From: Humibacter albus DSM 18994
GTDB taxonomy: Bacteria; Actinomycetota; Actinomycetes; Actinomycetales; Microbacteriaceae
DNA length: 64,000 nt
Assembly: GCF_000421825.1 (NCBI RefSeq)
Contig: NZ_ATXT01000011.1
Location: forward strand, 62,001 to 126,000
Direction of reading: 5' to 3'
Shown here: positions 38,401 through 46,348 of the stretch, in pieces
Numbering within the stretch: the first letter of the stretch is position 1
Layout: each line of letters opens with the position of its first letter
Notes under the pieces: model-generated
What the model was told of the DNA's origin: nothing
The model's input: the letters and a program-made list of their open reading frames with translations, nothing else
Databases searched by the model: none
Translations under genes and position numbers: made by a program

Positions 38401-38935
38401 GTCGATCGCGGACCTCACCGGGTCGGAGTCGACGCAGGATGGAGACACCGTCACGATCGCGGGGCTCGTCACCAGCGTGCAGCACCGGGTGGCCAAGACG
38501 TCGGGCAATCAATACGGCATGATCACCGTCGAGGACTTCGGCGGCGAGATCACCGTGATGTTCATGGGCAAGGCGTACCAGGAGTTCGGGACGTCTCTGG
38601 TCGGCGACTCGATAGTCGTGGTGCGCGGTCGGGTCAGCATGCGCGACGACGGCATGAACCTGCACGCCTACAGCCTCTTCACGCCGGATCTCGGTGCGGC
38701 GGTCGCAGGCCCGGCGGGACCGCTGGTGATCACGATGCCCGACCAGCGGGCGACGACCGAGGTTGTGACGAACCTCGGGGAGATGCTCGTGCGTCACGCG
38801 GGAGACAACGAGGTGCGGCTTCGGTTGGTGAAGGGGACGAACGCACGGGTGTTCGAACTGCCGCATCGGGTCACGGTCTCTCCCGACTTCTACGGCGAGC
38901 TGAAGGGCCTGCTCGGGCCCGCTTGCCTCGCATGA
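35405..38935 (+). CDS. dnaE: DNA polymerase III alpha subunit
   Basis: Replicative polymerase of the C family. N-terminal PHP domain (FVHLHVHSEYSMLDGAAK, TDHGNM), polymerase core with GPGRGSGAGSM and PDFDVDFDD, the latter holding catalytic aspartates, the beta-clamp and HhH region, and a C-terminal OB fold (VTIAGLVTSVQHRVAKTSG). 1,176 residues, as for actinobacterial DnaE1. GTG 35405 follows GGGAGG. TAGGCT at 35366-35371 is a possible -10 box. A hairpin overlaps the stop codon. Confidence 0.97.
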   Translation: MATDSFVHLHVHSEYSMLDGAAKIGPLMEAAVGYGMPAIAVTDHGNMFAAFEFWKAATAAGIKPIIGTEAYLTPGTHRSDRTRVRWGNGGEDDVSGSGAYTHMTMLAETTEGMHNLFKMSSLASIEGYYFKPRMDRELLETYAKGVIATTGCPSGEVQTRLRLGQYDEAVRAAAEYRDIFGKDNFYVELMEHGLGLESRVRRDLLRLAKELDLRTVATNDLHYTHAEDAKSHAALLCVQSGSTLNDPKRFQLEPEGEYYLKSPQQMRDLFRELPEACDSTLEIAERCQIDFELSTGKYMPKFPVPEGETEESWFVKEVNAGLEQRYPEGITDKVRAQADYEIGIILQMGFPGYFLVVADFINWSKNNGIRVGPGRGSGAGSMAAYAMRITDLDPLEHGLIFERFLNPDRVSMPDFDVDFDDRRRLEAVKYVTEKYGAERVSQIVTYGTIKAKQALKDAGRVLGFPFSMGEKLTKAMPPAVMGKDIPLYQVFDKDSPRYKEAVELRAVVESDPDAKTVFDTALGLEGLKRQWGVHAAGVIMSSDPIVDVIPIMKREQDGQIVTQLDYPAAESLGLIKMDFLGLRNLTIISDALDNIQANQGFELDLEGLPLDDRDAYDLLTRGDTLGVFQLDGGPMRALLRQMKPDNFEDISALIALYRPGPMGANSHINYALRKNGLQPITPIHPELEEPLRDILDTSYGLIIYQEQVMAIAQKVAGFSLGQADILRRAMGKKKKSELDKQQAGFFGGMKERGYSQAAIDKLWEILLPFSDYAFNKAHSAAYGVVSYWTAYLKAHYPAEYMAALLTSVGDSKDKMALYLNECRRMGIKVLPPDVNESIGFFAAVGDDVRFGLGAVRNVGTNVVEGIRQAREEKGRFESFHDYLKKVPLHVANKRTTESLIKAGAFDSFGNTRRSLLEVHEAAVESVVNDKRVEATGQAGFDFDTLLADEPHTEPISAIPDRPEWDKRQKLAFEREMLGLYVSDHPLAGLELELAKQASTSIADLTGSESTQDGDTVTIAGLVTSVQHRVAKTSGNQYGMITVEDFGGEITVMFMGKAYQEFGTSLVGDSIVVVRGRVSMRDDGMNLHAYSLFTPDLGAAVAGPAGPLVITMPDQRATTEVVTNLGEMLVRHAGDNEVRLRLVKGTNARVFELPHRVTVSPDFYGELKGLLGPACLA

Positions 38936-38962
38936 GCGCGCGCGGCGGCCTCCCGCGCGCTC
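38934..38962 (+). terminator. perfect 9-bp stem-loop at the dnaE stop codon
   Basis: GAGCGCGCG/CGCGCGCTC with an 11-base loop begins within the dnaE stop codon. No T-tract; hisD's -10 box follows two bases later, so it separates two transcription units. Confidence 0.5.
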
Positions 38963-38964
38963 GG

Positions 38965-38976
38965 TAGGCTTGACGC
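38965..38976 (+). promoter_or_regulatory. putative leaderless -10 box of hisD
   Basis: TAGGCT at 38965-38970 is six bases before the hisD GTG; no ribosome site is visible. Confidence 0.45.
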
Positions 38977-40293
38977 GTGCGAATCATCGATCTGAGAGGC
39001 CTCACGCTCGACTCCGATCAGTTGCGCGACCGGGTTCCCCGGGCCGAGGTCGACGTGAGCGTGGCGTCCGAGTCGGCGGCCACGCTCATCGACGAGGTCC
39101 GAAAGCGAGGCGCTCAGGCGCTGCTGGATCAGGCGGAGAGATTCGATGGCGTCCGCCCGTCGTCGCTGCGCGTGCCACAGCGCGCGATCGCGGCGGCGGT
39201 GGATGCCCTTCCCCTTCCCGTTCGCGACGCCCTGGAGCGTGCGATCGACCGCGTGCGCACCGTGAGCGCCGCGCAGGTGCCGCCCGCGGCATCCACTCGT
39301 CTCGGCGACGGCGCTGTCGTCGATCAGCGCTGGGAGCCGGTCTCACGCGCCGGACTCTACGTTCCCGGGGGCAAGGCGGCCTACCCGTCGAGCGTGGTGA
39401 TGAACGCGGTGCCCGCGCAGGTGGCCGGTGTCGGTTCCGTCGCTCTGGCGTCGCCGGCGCAACGCGAGTTCGGCGGATCGGTGCACCCCGCCGTTCTCGG
39501 AGCTGCCGGACTGGTCGGTATCGACGAGGTTTACGCGATCGGGGGAGCGGGCGCGATAGGTTCGCTGGCCTACGGTGTGCCTGATCTTCCGCTGGCACCC
39601 GTCGACATCGTGACAGGTCCCGGGAACATCTTCGTGGCTGCCGCCAAGCGGCTGGTGCACGGCGTGGTCGGCATCGACGCGGAGGCGGGGACGACCGAGA
39701 TTCTGGTGATCGCCGACGGATCGGCCGATCCACGCCTGGTCGCCGCCGATCTGCTCAGCCAGGCAGAGCACGACGAAGCCGCCGCATCGCTCCTGGTCAC
39801 GGACTCACCCGATCTTGCGCGGGCGACTCAGGAGCACCTGGCCGAACAGCTGGCCTCGACGCGCAACCGCGAGCGAGCCTCGGTCGCCCTGAACGGCCCG
39901 CAGTCGGCGATCGTGCTGGTCGACGACGAGGAGGCGGCCGTGCGCTTCAGCGACGCGTACGCGCCCGAGCACCTCGAAGTGCACACCGCACAGCCGGATG
40001 CCACGCTCACGCGCATCCACAACGCGGGCGCCATCTTCCTCGGTTCGTCCTCGCCGGTGAGCCTGGGCGACTACCTCGCCGGCTCGAACCACGTGCTGCC
40101 GACCGGAGGGTCGGCACGGTATTCCTCCGGGCTGGGCGCCTACACGTTCCTGCGGCCGCAGCAGGTGATCCGATACGACGAGTCCGGTCTGAGCGCGGTC
40201 GCGGACGCCGTCGTCGCACTGTCGGCCTCGGAAGGCCTGCCCGCGCACGGTGAGGCCGTCGAGGCCCGCGCCCGCACGACCGTCACCCCTTAG
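38977..40293 (+). CDS. hisD: histidinol dehydrogenase
   Basis: Zinc-dependent NAD oxidoreductase that performs the last two steps of histidine synthesis, histidinol to histidine. Recognised from SRAGLYVPGGKAAYPSSV, VDIVTGPGNIFVAAAKR, AGTTEILVIAD (rendered EAGTTEILVIADG), LLSQAEHDEAA and SNHVLPTGGSARYSSGLG. 438 residues. The other his genes are not in the window; hisD stands at the head of hisD-nrdR-pyrD. Confidence 0.96.
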   Translation: MRIIDLRGLTLDSDQLRDRVPRAEVDVSVASESAATLIDEVRKRGAQALLDQAERFDGVRPSSLRVPQRAIAAAVDALPLPVRDALERAIDRVRTVSAAQVPPAASTRLGDGAVVDQRWEPVSRAGLYVPGGKAAYPSSVVMNAVPAQVAGVGSVALASPAQREFGGSVHPAVLGAAGLVGIDEVYAIGGAGAIGSLAYGVPDLPLAPVDIVTGPGNIFVAAAKRLVHGVVGIDAEAGTTEILVIADGSADPRLVAADLLSQAEHDEAAASLLVTDSPDLARATQEHLAEQLASTRNRERASVALNGPQSAIVLVDDEEAAVRFSDAYAPEHLEVHTAQPDATLTRIHNAGAIFLGSSSPVSLGDYLAGSNHVLPTGGSARYSSGLGAYTFLRPQQVIRYDESGLSAVADAVVALSASEGLPAHGEAVEARARTTVTP

Positions 40294-40305
40294 CCTGGAG
40301 CAACC

Positions 40306-40776
40306 ATGTTCTGTCCGTTCTGTCGTCATCCAGACTCCCGCGTCGTCGACTCCCGCACCTCGGACGACGGGCTCTCCATCCGCCGCCGCCGGCAGTGCCC
40401 GGAGTGCGGTCGTCGGTTCTCCACGATCGAGACGGCGAGTCTGAACGTCATCAAGCGCAGCGGCGTCGTCGAGCCGTTCAGCCGCGAGAAGATCATGGCG
40501 GGCGTGCGCAAGGCGTGCCAGGGCCGTCCCGTGACGGACTCGGATCTCGCGGTGCTCGCCCAGAAGGTGGAAGAGTCGGTGCGCGCCACGGGCGTCTCGC
40601 AGATCGACGCCAACGAGATCGGCCTGGCGGTGCTGCCGCCCCTTCGCGAGCTGGACGAGGTCGCCTACCTGCGCTTCGCCAGCGTCTACCAGGCATTCGA
40701 CTCCCTCGACGACTTCGATTCGGCGATCAGTGCACTGCGTGAGGAACACCACTCGCAGCCGACACCGGCCGAGTGA
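40306..40776 (+). CDS. nrdR: transcriptional repressor NrdR
   Basis: ATP/dATP-sensing repressor of ribonucleotide reductase genes. N-terminal zinc ribbon ([15 protein letters not shown], then [13 protein letters not shown]) followed by the ATP-cone domain ([20 protein letters not shown]). 156 residues; ATG 40306, with GGAG seven bases upstream. The target nrd genes are outside the window. Overlaps or abuts pyrD. Confidence 0.96.
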   Translation: MFCPFCRHPDSRVVDSRTSDDGLSIRRRRQCPECGRRFSTIETASLNVIKRSGVVEPFSREKIMAGVRKACQGRPVTDSDLAVLAQKVEESVRATGVSQIDANEIGLAVLPPLRELDEVAYLRFASVYQAFDSLDDFDSAISALREEHHSQPTPAE

Positions 40777-41831
40777 TCGCGTCAGTCGTCACCGGCATGT
40801 ATCGCATCCTCTTCGCGCTCGTCTTCCGCCACATGGACCCCGAGCGGGCGCACCACCTCGCCTTCACCGCCATTCGTCTTCTGCCCAAGCTCGGATTGCG
40901 GCGGCTCGCCGCTCGTTTCACCCGACCGCGCACCGACCAGGCGGTGAGTGCACTCGGCCTCACCTTCCCGACGCCATTCGGAGTCGCAGCGGGCTTCGAC
41001 AAGAACGCCACGGCCATCCTCGGCCTCGGTGCATTGGGATTCGGGCACGTCGAAGTCGGCACCGTCACCGCCATCCCGCAGCCGGGGAATCCGAGGCCGC
41101 GCCTGTTCCGGCTCATCCCCGACCGGGCCATCGTCAACCGCATGGGGTTCAACAACGAGGGCGCGGCGACCGCGGCCACACGGGTGGCGAAGACACGGGC
41201 TGTCGTCGGACGTCCGATCGTCGGCGTCAACATCGGCAAGTCCCGGGTGGTCGCGGTGTCGGATGCCGTCGCCGATTACCGCGTCTCCGCCCGCGCCGCC
41301 GCCGAGGTCGCGGACTACCTGGTCGTGAACGTCAGCTCTCCGAACACGCCGGGTCTGCGCGACCTGCAGGCGGTGGAGTCATTGCGTCCGCTGCTGTCGG
41401 CGGTCAAGGACGAGGCGCGCGGTGTTCCGCTGCTGGTCAAGATCGCGCCCGATCTCGTCGATGACGATGTTCTCGCTGTGGCGGACCTGGTGGTCGACCT
41501 CGGCCTCGACGGCATCATCGCCACGAACACCACGATCGCCCGTGACGGTCTCTCCACAGACCGGCAGGTCGTGACGGCCGCCGGAGCAGGCGGGCTGTCG
41601 GGACGTCCGCTCAAGGAACGGTCGTTCGAGGTGCTGCGGCTGCTTCGCGCCCACGTCCCGGCCGAGCTCTGCATCATCTCGGTGGGCGGGGTGGAGACCG
41701 CGCGCGACGTACGCGAACGACTGGATGCCGGTGCCACGCTCGTGCAGGGCTATTCCGCCTTCATCTACCGCGGCCCGCTCTGGGTGCGCGCGATCAACCG
41801 CGGCCTGGACGACCTCGCCAAGGCGCGATGA
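40773..41831 (+). CDS. pyrD: dihydroorotate dehydrogenase (quinone), class 2
   Basis: FMN enzyme oxidising dihydroorotate to orotate with transfer to the quinone pool; pyrimidine synthesis at the membrane. The N-terminal membrane-associated helices ([20 protein letters not shown]) mark class 2. FMN and active-site motifs: [33 protein letters not shown] (catalytic Ser) and [12 protein letters not shown] 40773 overlaps the nrdR stop; ATG 40797, which begins MYRILF, is an equally good start. Confidence 0.95.
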   Translation: MIASVVTGMYRILFALVFRHMDPERAHHLAFTAIRLLPKLGLRRLAARFTRPRTDQAVSALGLTFPTPFGVAAGFDKNATAILGLGALGFGHVEVGTVTAIPQPGNPRPRLFRLIPDRAIVNRMGFNNEGAATAATRVAKTRAVVGRPIVGVNIGKSRVVAVSDAVADYRVSARAAAEVADYLVVNVSSPNTPGLRDLQAVESLRPLLSAVKDEARGVPLLVKIAPDLVDDDVLAVADLVVDLGLDGIIATNTTIARDGLSTDRQVVTAAGAGGLSGRPLKERSFEVLRLLRAHVPAELCIISVGGVETARDVRERLDAGATLVQGYSAFIYRGPLWVRAINRGLDDLAKAR

Positions 41832-41855
41832 GTGGAGCAGCCGGCGATCGGCCGG

Positions 41856-42815
41856 CTAGTCGCAGGGTGTTCCCTGATGGAACCGGAGCCTCCACCGGCC
41901 ACCGGTGCGCACCCAGAGCGAGCTGCGAAGGGTCGTGCCGCGGGCATCCTCGGCGCGGAACACGTGCAGCAGCGCATCGGGGCCGACACGGTCGAGCGAC
42001 AGTCGCTCGAGGATGACTCCCTCGCCGGAACCGGGGGAGAGGGCGACATCGTCCTTGCCCCAGGTACGTCCCGACCGGCCGATCTCGGCGAAGTCGGGGT
42101 GCAGGAGTGCGGAGAGCTCCGCCACGTCCTCGCGCACGCGAGGATCGAGGAGCGCGCGCTCCTGCCGGATCACCGTCTGCTCGTCCGACTCGTCATCGAC
42201 GTCGAAGAGCGTCGGCTCCGCGGGACCGGATGCCTCGTCAGGACCCGACGCCGGGCCGAGCGACGCCGGGCCGAGCGTCGTCGGGCCCAGCGTCGTCGGG
42301 CTGGGAGAGTCGGGCGATCCGTCGAGAGCGGCGGCCGGCCCCCACGACGAGTCTGCGCGCCAGCCGGGACCGGCGTCGACCGGCGTTCCGTTCTGATACG
42401 CGGTCGCGACGGCCCGCGCCCGAGTGTCCGCCGCCTCGTTGAGCTCGTGCCCGGCGTGACCACGCACCCACTCGAACGCGTAATCGCGGCCGGAGAGGGC
42501 GGCATCCAGGCGCTGCAGGAGCTGCAGGTTCTGCACGGGGGAGCCGTCGGCCTTGCGCCAACCCTTGCGTTTCCACCCGGGCATCCACTTCGTGACCGCG
42601 TTGATCACATACTGGCTGTCGCAGAGCACAAGCAGGTCGTCGTTCTCGCCCGCCGTCGACTCGAGCAGGTCGATGACGGCCATGAGCTCGCCCTGGTTGT
42701 TGGTACCGTGCGGCCAGCCACCGGCCGCCCAGGTGCCGTCATCCACGTACCATGCCCACCCGGCGGGACCGGGGTTGCCGAGGGCGGAGCCGTCGGCCGC
42801 TGCGACGATCGTCAT
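41856..42815 (-). CDS. ribonuclease HI fused to an NTF2-like (DUF4440-type) domain
   Basis: N-terminal RNase HI (residues 1-145) with the full acidic active site Asp8, Glu43, Asp66, Asp130 and the catalytic-loop His near 123; it cleaves RNA in RNA-DNA hybrids. A 60-residue Pro/Gly/Ser/Thr linker with repeated LGP units follows, then about 110 residues (ALLDPRVREDVAELSALLHPDF to the end) that look like an NTF2-fold DUF4440 domain: a small-ligand or protein-binding fold, function unknown. Start ATG 42815. Convergent with pyrD, 24 bp between stops. DUF3043 gene lies immediately upstream. Confidence 0.85.
   Translation of the reverse strand: MTIVAAADGSALGNPGPAGWAWYVDDGTWAAGGWPHGTNNQGELMAVIDLLESTAGENDDLLVLCDSQYVINAVTKWMPGWKRKGWRKADGSPVQNLQLLQRLDAALSGRDYAFEWVRGHAGHELNEAADTRARAVATAYQNGTPVDAGPGWRADSSWGPAAALDGSPDSPSPTTLGPTTLGPASLGPASGPDEASGPAEPTLFDVDDESDEQTVIRQERALLDPRVREDVAELSALLHPDFAEIGRSGRTWGKDDVALSPGSGEGVILERLSLDRVGPDALLHVFRAEDARGTTLRSSLWVRTGGRWRLRFHQGTPCD
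42248..42307. repeat. four tandem 15-bp repeats in the RNase HI linker
   Basis: Units begin at 42248, 42263, 42278 and 42293. The first two are identical (ACGCCGGGCCGAGCG); the others diverge. They encode five-residue units of the type (T/S)LGP(T/A) on the minus strand. Confidence 0.8.
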
Positions 42816-42825
42816 CGAACGCGGA

Positions 42826-43392
42826 TCAGGACGGGTACTGGCCGCGCTTGACCTGCGGCTTCGGGATGCGGATGCGACGGAACTGCAGCGCGCGCATGAC
42901 GGCGTACCAGGTGATGCCGCGTTCGACGAGGCCGAACTTCTCCCGCATGCGTCGGCGCATTGTGAAGACCATGATGATCGAGTCGATCACGGCGACGCCG
43001 AAGAACAGCCAGAGCACGATGATGCCGTAGTACTGCAGGGCGGTGATCGGGATGAAGGTCAGCACGATGACCACCAGCATGACCGGCATGAGGAACTCGG
43101 CGACGGTGAAACGGGCATCCACGTAGTCGCGCACGAACCGCTTCTGCGGGCCGCGGTCACGCTGCGTGAGGTAGCGCTCGTCACCGGAGGCCATGCCCAG
43201 TCGAGCGCGCTCACGGGCTTCGGCGTTCTTGACCCGCGCGTCGCGGGCCGCGGCTTTGCGGTCAGCGGGGACGAGCGGACGCTTGCGCGCCGCCTCGCGT
43301 TCGGCACGGCTCGGGGTCGCATGACCCTTGCCGTTGGGGTGCGACTCGGCCTCGGGAGCCGGCGTCGCGGTGGAATCTGCTCGTTTCGCCAC
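42826..43392 (-). CDS. DUF3043 membrane protein
   Basis: Actinobacterial membrane protein of unknown function. A basic, Ala/Arg-rich N-terminus with SRAEREAARKRPLVP precedes ERYLTQRDRGPQKRFVRDYVD, the family signature, then two membrane helices (about residues 100-122 and 125-148) and a basic tail. GTG 43392 is chosen for the GAGGA six bases upstream; an upstream GTG-type start at 43431 would overlap the divergent peptidase gene. Confidence 0.85.
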   Translation of the reverse strand: MAKRADSTATPAPEAESHPNGKGHATPSRAEREAARKRPLVPADRKAAARDARVKNAEARERARLGMASGDERYLTQRDRGPQKRFVRDYVDARFTVAEFLMPVMLVVIVLTFIPITALQYYGIIVLWLFFGVAVIDSIIMVFTMRRRMREKFGLVERGITWYAVMRALQFRRIRIPKPQVKRGQYPS

Positions 43393-43416
43393 GGAAGTCC
43401 TCGCTCGTCGTCCGAT

Positions 43417-43429
43417 TAAGATTACCCGC
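43417..43429 (+). promoter_or_regulatory. putative leaderless -10 box of the M20 peptidase
   Basis: TAAGAT at 43417-43422, then seven bases, then ATG 43430. No ribosome site. Confidence 0.5.
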
Positions 43430-44836
43430 ATGAGCGAAGCCGATCACCCACGGGACGACCTGACCCCCGCACTCACCGGTGCCGTGCAAGAAGGGATGCC
43501 TCAGGCGGTCGCTGACCTGACCGACCTGGTGCGCATTCCGTCCGTCTCCTGGGCCGCGTTCGACCAGGAGAACGTGGCGCGCAGCGCGGACGCCGTAGCC
43601 GTTCTCCTGCGAGAGCTCGACGTGTTCGACAGCGTCGAGATCGCCCGCGCTCCGGTCGGCGACGGTGATGAGCTCGGCCGGCCGGCCGTGATCGCCCGTC
43701 GTGAGCCGAGGAACGGGGCACCGACGGTACTCCTCTACGCGCACCATGACGTGCAGCCTCCTGGCAAGGACGAGGACTGGGACACCCTGCCCTTCGAGCC
43801 GACGGTGCGCGGCGACCGCCTCTATGCGCGGGGCGCGGCGGACGACAAGGCCGGCGTCACGGCGCACGTCGCGGCGATCCGGGCGTTGGCCGAGACGATC
43901 GGCCGGGACTTCGATCTCGGCATCGCGGTCTTCATCGAGGGGGAGGAGGAGTTCGGCTCCCGCTCGTTCGCCAACTTCCTGCAACGGCACAAGTCGAACC
44001 TCGCCGCCGACGCCATCGTCGTGGCCGATTCCGACAACTGGAGTGTGGACATCCCCTCGCTCACCGTCGGACTGCGCGGGAACGTCGCGTTCAAGCTCAC
44101 GGTGTCGACCCTGCAGCATGCGTCGCACTCCGGAATGTACGGCGGGGGAGTGCCGGATGCCATGCTCGCCCTGGCCAGGCTGCTCGCCACCCTGCACGAT
44201 GAAGACGGCGCGGTGGCCGTCGAGGGGATGACCACGCACGAGGCGGACGTGCCGGACTACTCGGAGGAGCGCTTGCGCGAGGAAGCCGCCGTGCTCGACG
44301 GCGTCTCTCTCGTCGGACGGGGACCCGTGCTCTCTCGCCTGTGGAACCAGCCGACGATCACGATAACCGGAGTCGACGCACCCAGCGTGGCCAATGCATC
44401 CAACACGCTTCTGCCGAAGGTCTCCGTGCGGCTGAGCGCGCGTGTCGCCCCCGGGCAGAGCGCACGCGAGGCGTTCAGCGCCCTCGAGCGGCATCTGCTC
44501 GCGAACGCGCCGTTCGGCGCCCACGTGGAGATCTCCGACGTCGACCTCGGCGATCCGTTCCTCGTCGATACCAGCGGCTGGGCCGCGGTGGAGGCCAAGA
44601 ACGCGATGCGGGATGCCTGGGGTGCGGAACCGGTCGAAGCGGGCATCGGCGGCAGCATCCCCTTCATTGCGGACCTGGTGCGCGAGTTCCCTCAGGCGCA
44701 GATCCTGGTCACCGGTGTGGAGGACCCCGACACGAGGGCTCACAGCCCCAACGAATCCCTGCACCTCGGTGTGTTCCGCCGTGCGATCCTCACGGAGGCC
44801 TTGTTGCTGGCTCGCCTGAACAATCGAGCCGGCTGA
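43430..44836 (+). CDS. M20-family dipeptidase
   Basis: Cytosolic dizinc metallopeptidase, probably a dipeptidase. Metal ligands: VLLYAHHDVQPPG (first His and Asp), GRAADDK-type motif as YARGAADDKAG with the bridging Asp, IEGEEEFGS with the general base and metal Glu, and a late His in TRAHSPNESLHLG. A bacterial exopeptidase dimerisation domain is inserted in the middle. 468 residues from ATG 43430. It is divergent from the DUF3043 gene. Confidence 0.9.
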   Translation: MSEADHPRDDLTPALTGAVQEGMPQAVADLTDLVRIPSVSWAAFDQENVARSADAVAVLLRELDVFDSVEIARAPVGDGDELGRPAVIARREPRNGAPTVLLYAHHDVQPPGKDEDWDTLPFEPTVRGDRLYARGAADDKAGVTAHVAAIRALAETIGRDFDLGIAVFIEGEEEFGSRSFANFLQRHKSNLAADAIVVADSDNWSVDIPSLTVGLRGNVAFKLTVSTLQHASHSGMYGGGVPDAMLALARLLATLHDEDGAVAVEGMTTHEADVPDYSEERLREEAAVLDGVSLVGRGPVLSRLWNQPTITITGVDAPSVANASNTLLPKVSVRLSARVAPGQSAREAFSALERHLLANAPFGAHVEISDVDLGDPFLVDTSGWAAVEAKNAMRDAWGAEPVEAGIGGSIPFIADLVREFPQAQILVTGVEDPDTRAHSPNESLHLGVFRRAILTEALLLARLNNRAG

Positions 44837-44885
44837 CTTACACTGGTGCCACACTCCACTCCAGCCCAAAGGAATGAGGCACTCG

Positions 44886-45260
44886 ATGAGCGAGACGACT
44901 CTCACCGGCACCGACACCATCGCCGAGCGGAAGGCGCACGGCGTGCTGCTCACGGATGCCGCGGCCGACAAAGTGCGCAGTCTGCTGACCCAAGAGGGCC
45001 GTGACGACCTGCGGCTGCGCCTCGCCGTTCAGCCGGGTGGATGCTCCGGGTTGATCTATCAGCTCTACTTCGACGAGCGCTTCATGGACGGCGACGGCAC
45101 CGTGGACTTCGACGGCGTCGAGGTCATCGTCGACAAGATGAGCGCGCCGTACCTCGACGGTGCGACGATCGATTTCGAGGACACGATCCAGAAGCAGGGC
45201 TTCACCATCGACAATCCCAATGCCGCGGGTAGTTGCGCGTGCGGAGACAGCTTCCACTGA
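44886..45260 (+). CDS. erpA: A-type iron-sulfur carrier (ErpA/IscA family)
   Basis: Delivers Fe-S clusters to apoproteins. The three conserved cysteines are present: LAVQPGGCSGLIYQL and the C-terminal AGSCACGDSF. 124 residues from ATG 44886, with GAGG upstream; ATG 44874 would add four residues. TACACT near 44839 may be its -10 box. A strong terminator follows, so it is a single-gene unit before the oxidase operon, perhaps serving the Rieske protein encoded nearby. Confidence 0.9.
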   Translation: MSETTLTGTDTIAERKAHGVLLTDAAADKVRSLLTQEGRDDLRLRLAVQPGGCSGLIYQLYFDERFMDGDGTVDFDGVEVIVDKMSAPYLDGATIDFEDTIQKQGFTIDNPNAAGSCACGDSFH

Positions 45261-45286
45261 GATTCTGTTCACACCAGATTCACGGA

Positions 45287-45314
45287 AAGGACCGGCCGAT
45301 CAGCCGGTCCTTTT
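45287..45314 (+). terminator. rho-independent terminator after erpA
   Basis: AGGACCGGC/GCCGGTCCT stem, six-base loop CGATCA, followed by TTTT. Classical intrinsic terminator. Confidence 0.85.
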
Positions 45315-45451
45315 CGCATGTCAGGGCGTGCGAGCAACGCTCCGCACGAGCGGGTCTGGCGTACGAAGGGGCGGCAGATGGCGGTAGGCTAGCCATGGTC
45401 ACTGAAAGCAGCGCACGCCGCTGCGCCCACGAATTACTCGAAAGGTCACCG

Positions 45452-46336
45452 GTGCGTCACAATCGCCGTTTCCGATGGGCTGCAGTTCCGATCGCAGCAA
45501 CGCTCGCGCTGGTTCTCGCCGGCTGCTCGGAGTCACAGCTGCACGGATTCCTACCCGGCTTCAACGGCAAGACGCCGGTCACCAACCACACCGAGCGTGT
45601 GTCGGGGCTGTGGGTCACGTCGTGGATCGTCCTCCTGATCGTCGGCCTCATCGTGTGGGGCCTGATCATCTGGTGCGTGATCGTCTACCGTCGGCGCAAG
45701 GGACAGACCGGCATTCCGGTTCAGCTGCGCTACAACATGCCGATCGAGATCTTCTACACGATCGTGCCGTTCGTGCTCATCATCGGTTTCTTCGCTTTCA
45801 CCGCCCGCGACCAGAACGCGATCGAGAAGCCGTACGCGCATCCCGACCTCACCGTGCAGGTGTACGCGAAGCAGTGGTCGTGGGACTTCAACTACCTGTC
45901 CAACGGCGTCTACGACCCGGGTGTCCAGGCGCAGCCTGACGACAAGTCCGGCGCGCCGGCGGGTTCCGTCGTGGAGGGCCAGATCCCCACGCTGTATCTG
46001 CCGGTGGACAAGAAGGTGACGATCAAGCTCAACTCGCGTGACGTCATCCACTCGTTCTGGGTTCCTGCGTTCCTGTACAAGAAGGACGTCATCCCAGGTC
46101 ACACGAACTACATGTACTTCGAGCCCACCCGCAAGGGCACGTATGTCGGCAAGTGTGCAGAGCTCTGCGGCGAGTATCACTCGTCCATGCTCTTCAATGT
46201 GAAGGTCGTCTCTGAAGACGAGTACGACCAGCACATTCAAGAGCTGAAGGACAAGGGTTACACGGGCAAGCTCGGCTCCAACGTCGACCGCAACACGAAC
46301 CTGCCCGGCACGGGCGCTCCGAAGGACAACGAGTAA
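45452..46336 (+). CDS. ctaC: cytochrome c oxidase subunit II (aa3 type)
   Basis: Receives electrons through the dinuclear CuA centre. Lipoprotein signal peptide with lipobox LVLAGC (Cys about residue 25), then two membrane helices (about 52-77 and 92-113) and the periplasmic cupredoxin domain with VKQWSWDFNY-like YAKQWSWDFNY and the CuA ligands in CAELCGEYHSSM. GTG 45452 has AAAGG six bases upstream; ATG 45395 would add 19 residues before the signal peptide. First gene of ctaC-ctaD-ctaF. Confidence 0.95.
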   Translation: MRHNRRFRWAAVPIAATLALVLAGCSESQLHGFLPGFNGKTPVTNHTERVSGLWVTSWIVLLIVGLIVWGLIIWCVIVYRRRKGQTGIPVQLRYNMPIEIFYTIVPFVLIIGFFAFTARDQNAIEKPYAHPDLTVQVYAKQWSWDFNYLSNGVYDPGVQAQPDDKSGAPAGSVVEGQIPTLYLPVDKKVTIKLNSRDVIHSFWVPAFLYKKDVIPGHTNYMYFEPTRKGTYVGKCAELCGEYHSSMLFNVKVVSEDEYDQHIQELKDKGYTGKLGSNVDRNTNLPGTGAPKDNE

Positions 46337-46348
46337 GGCATCCGGACA

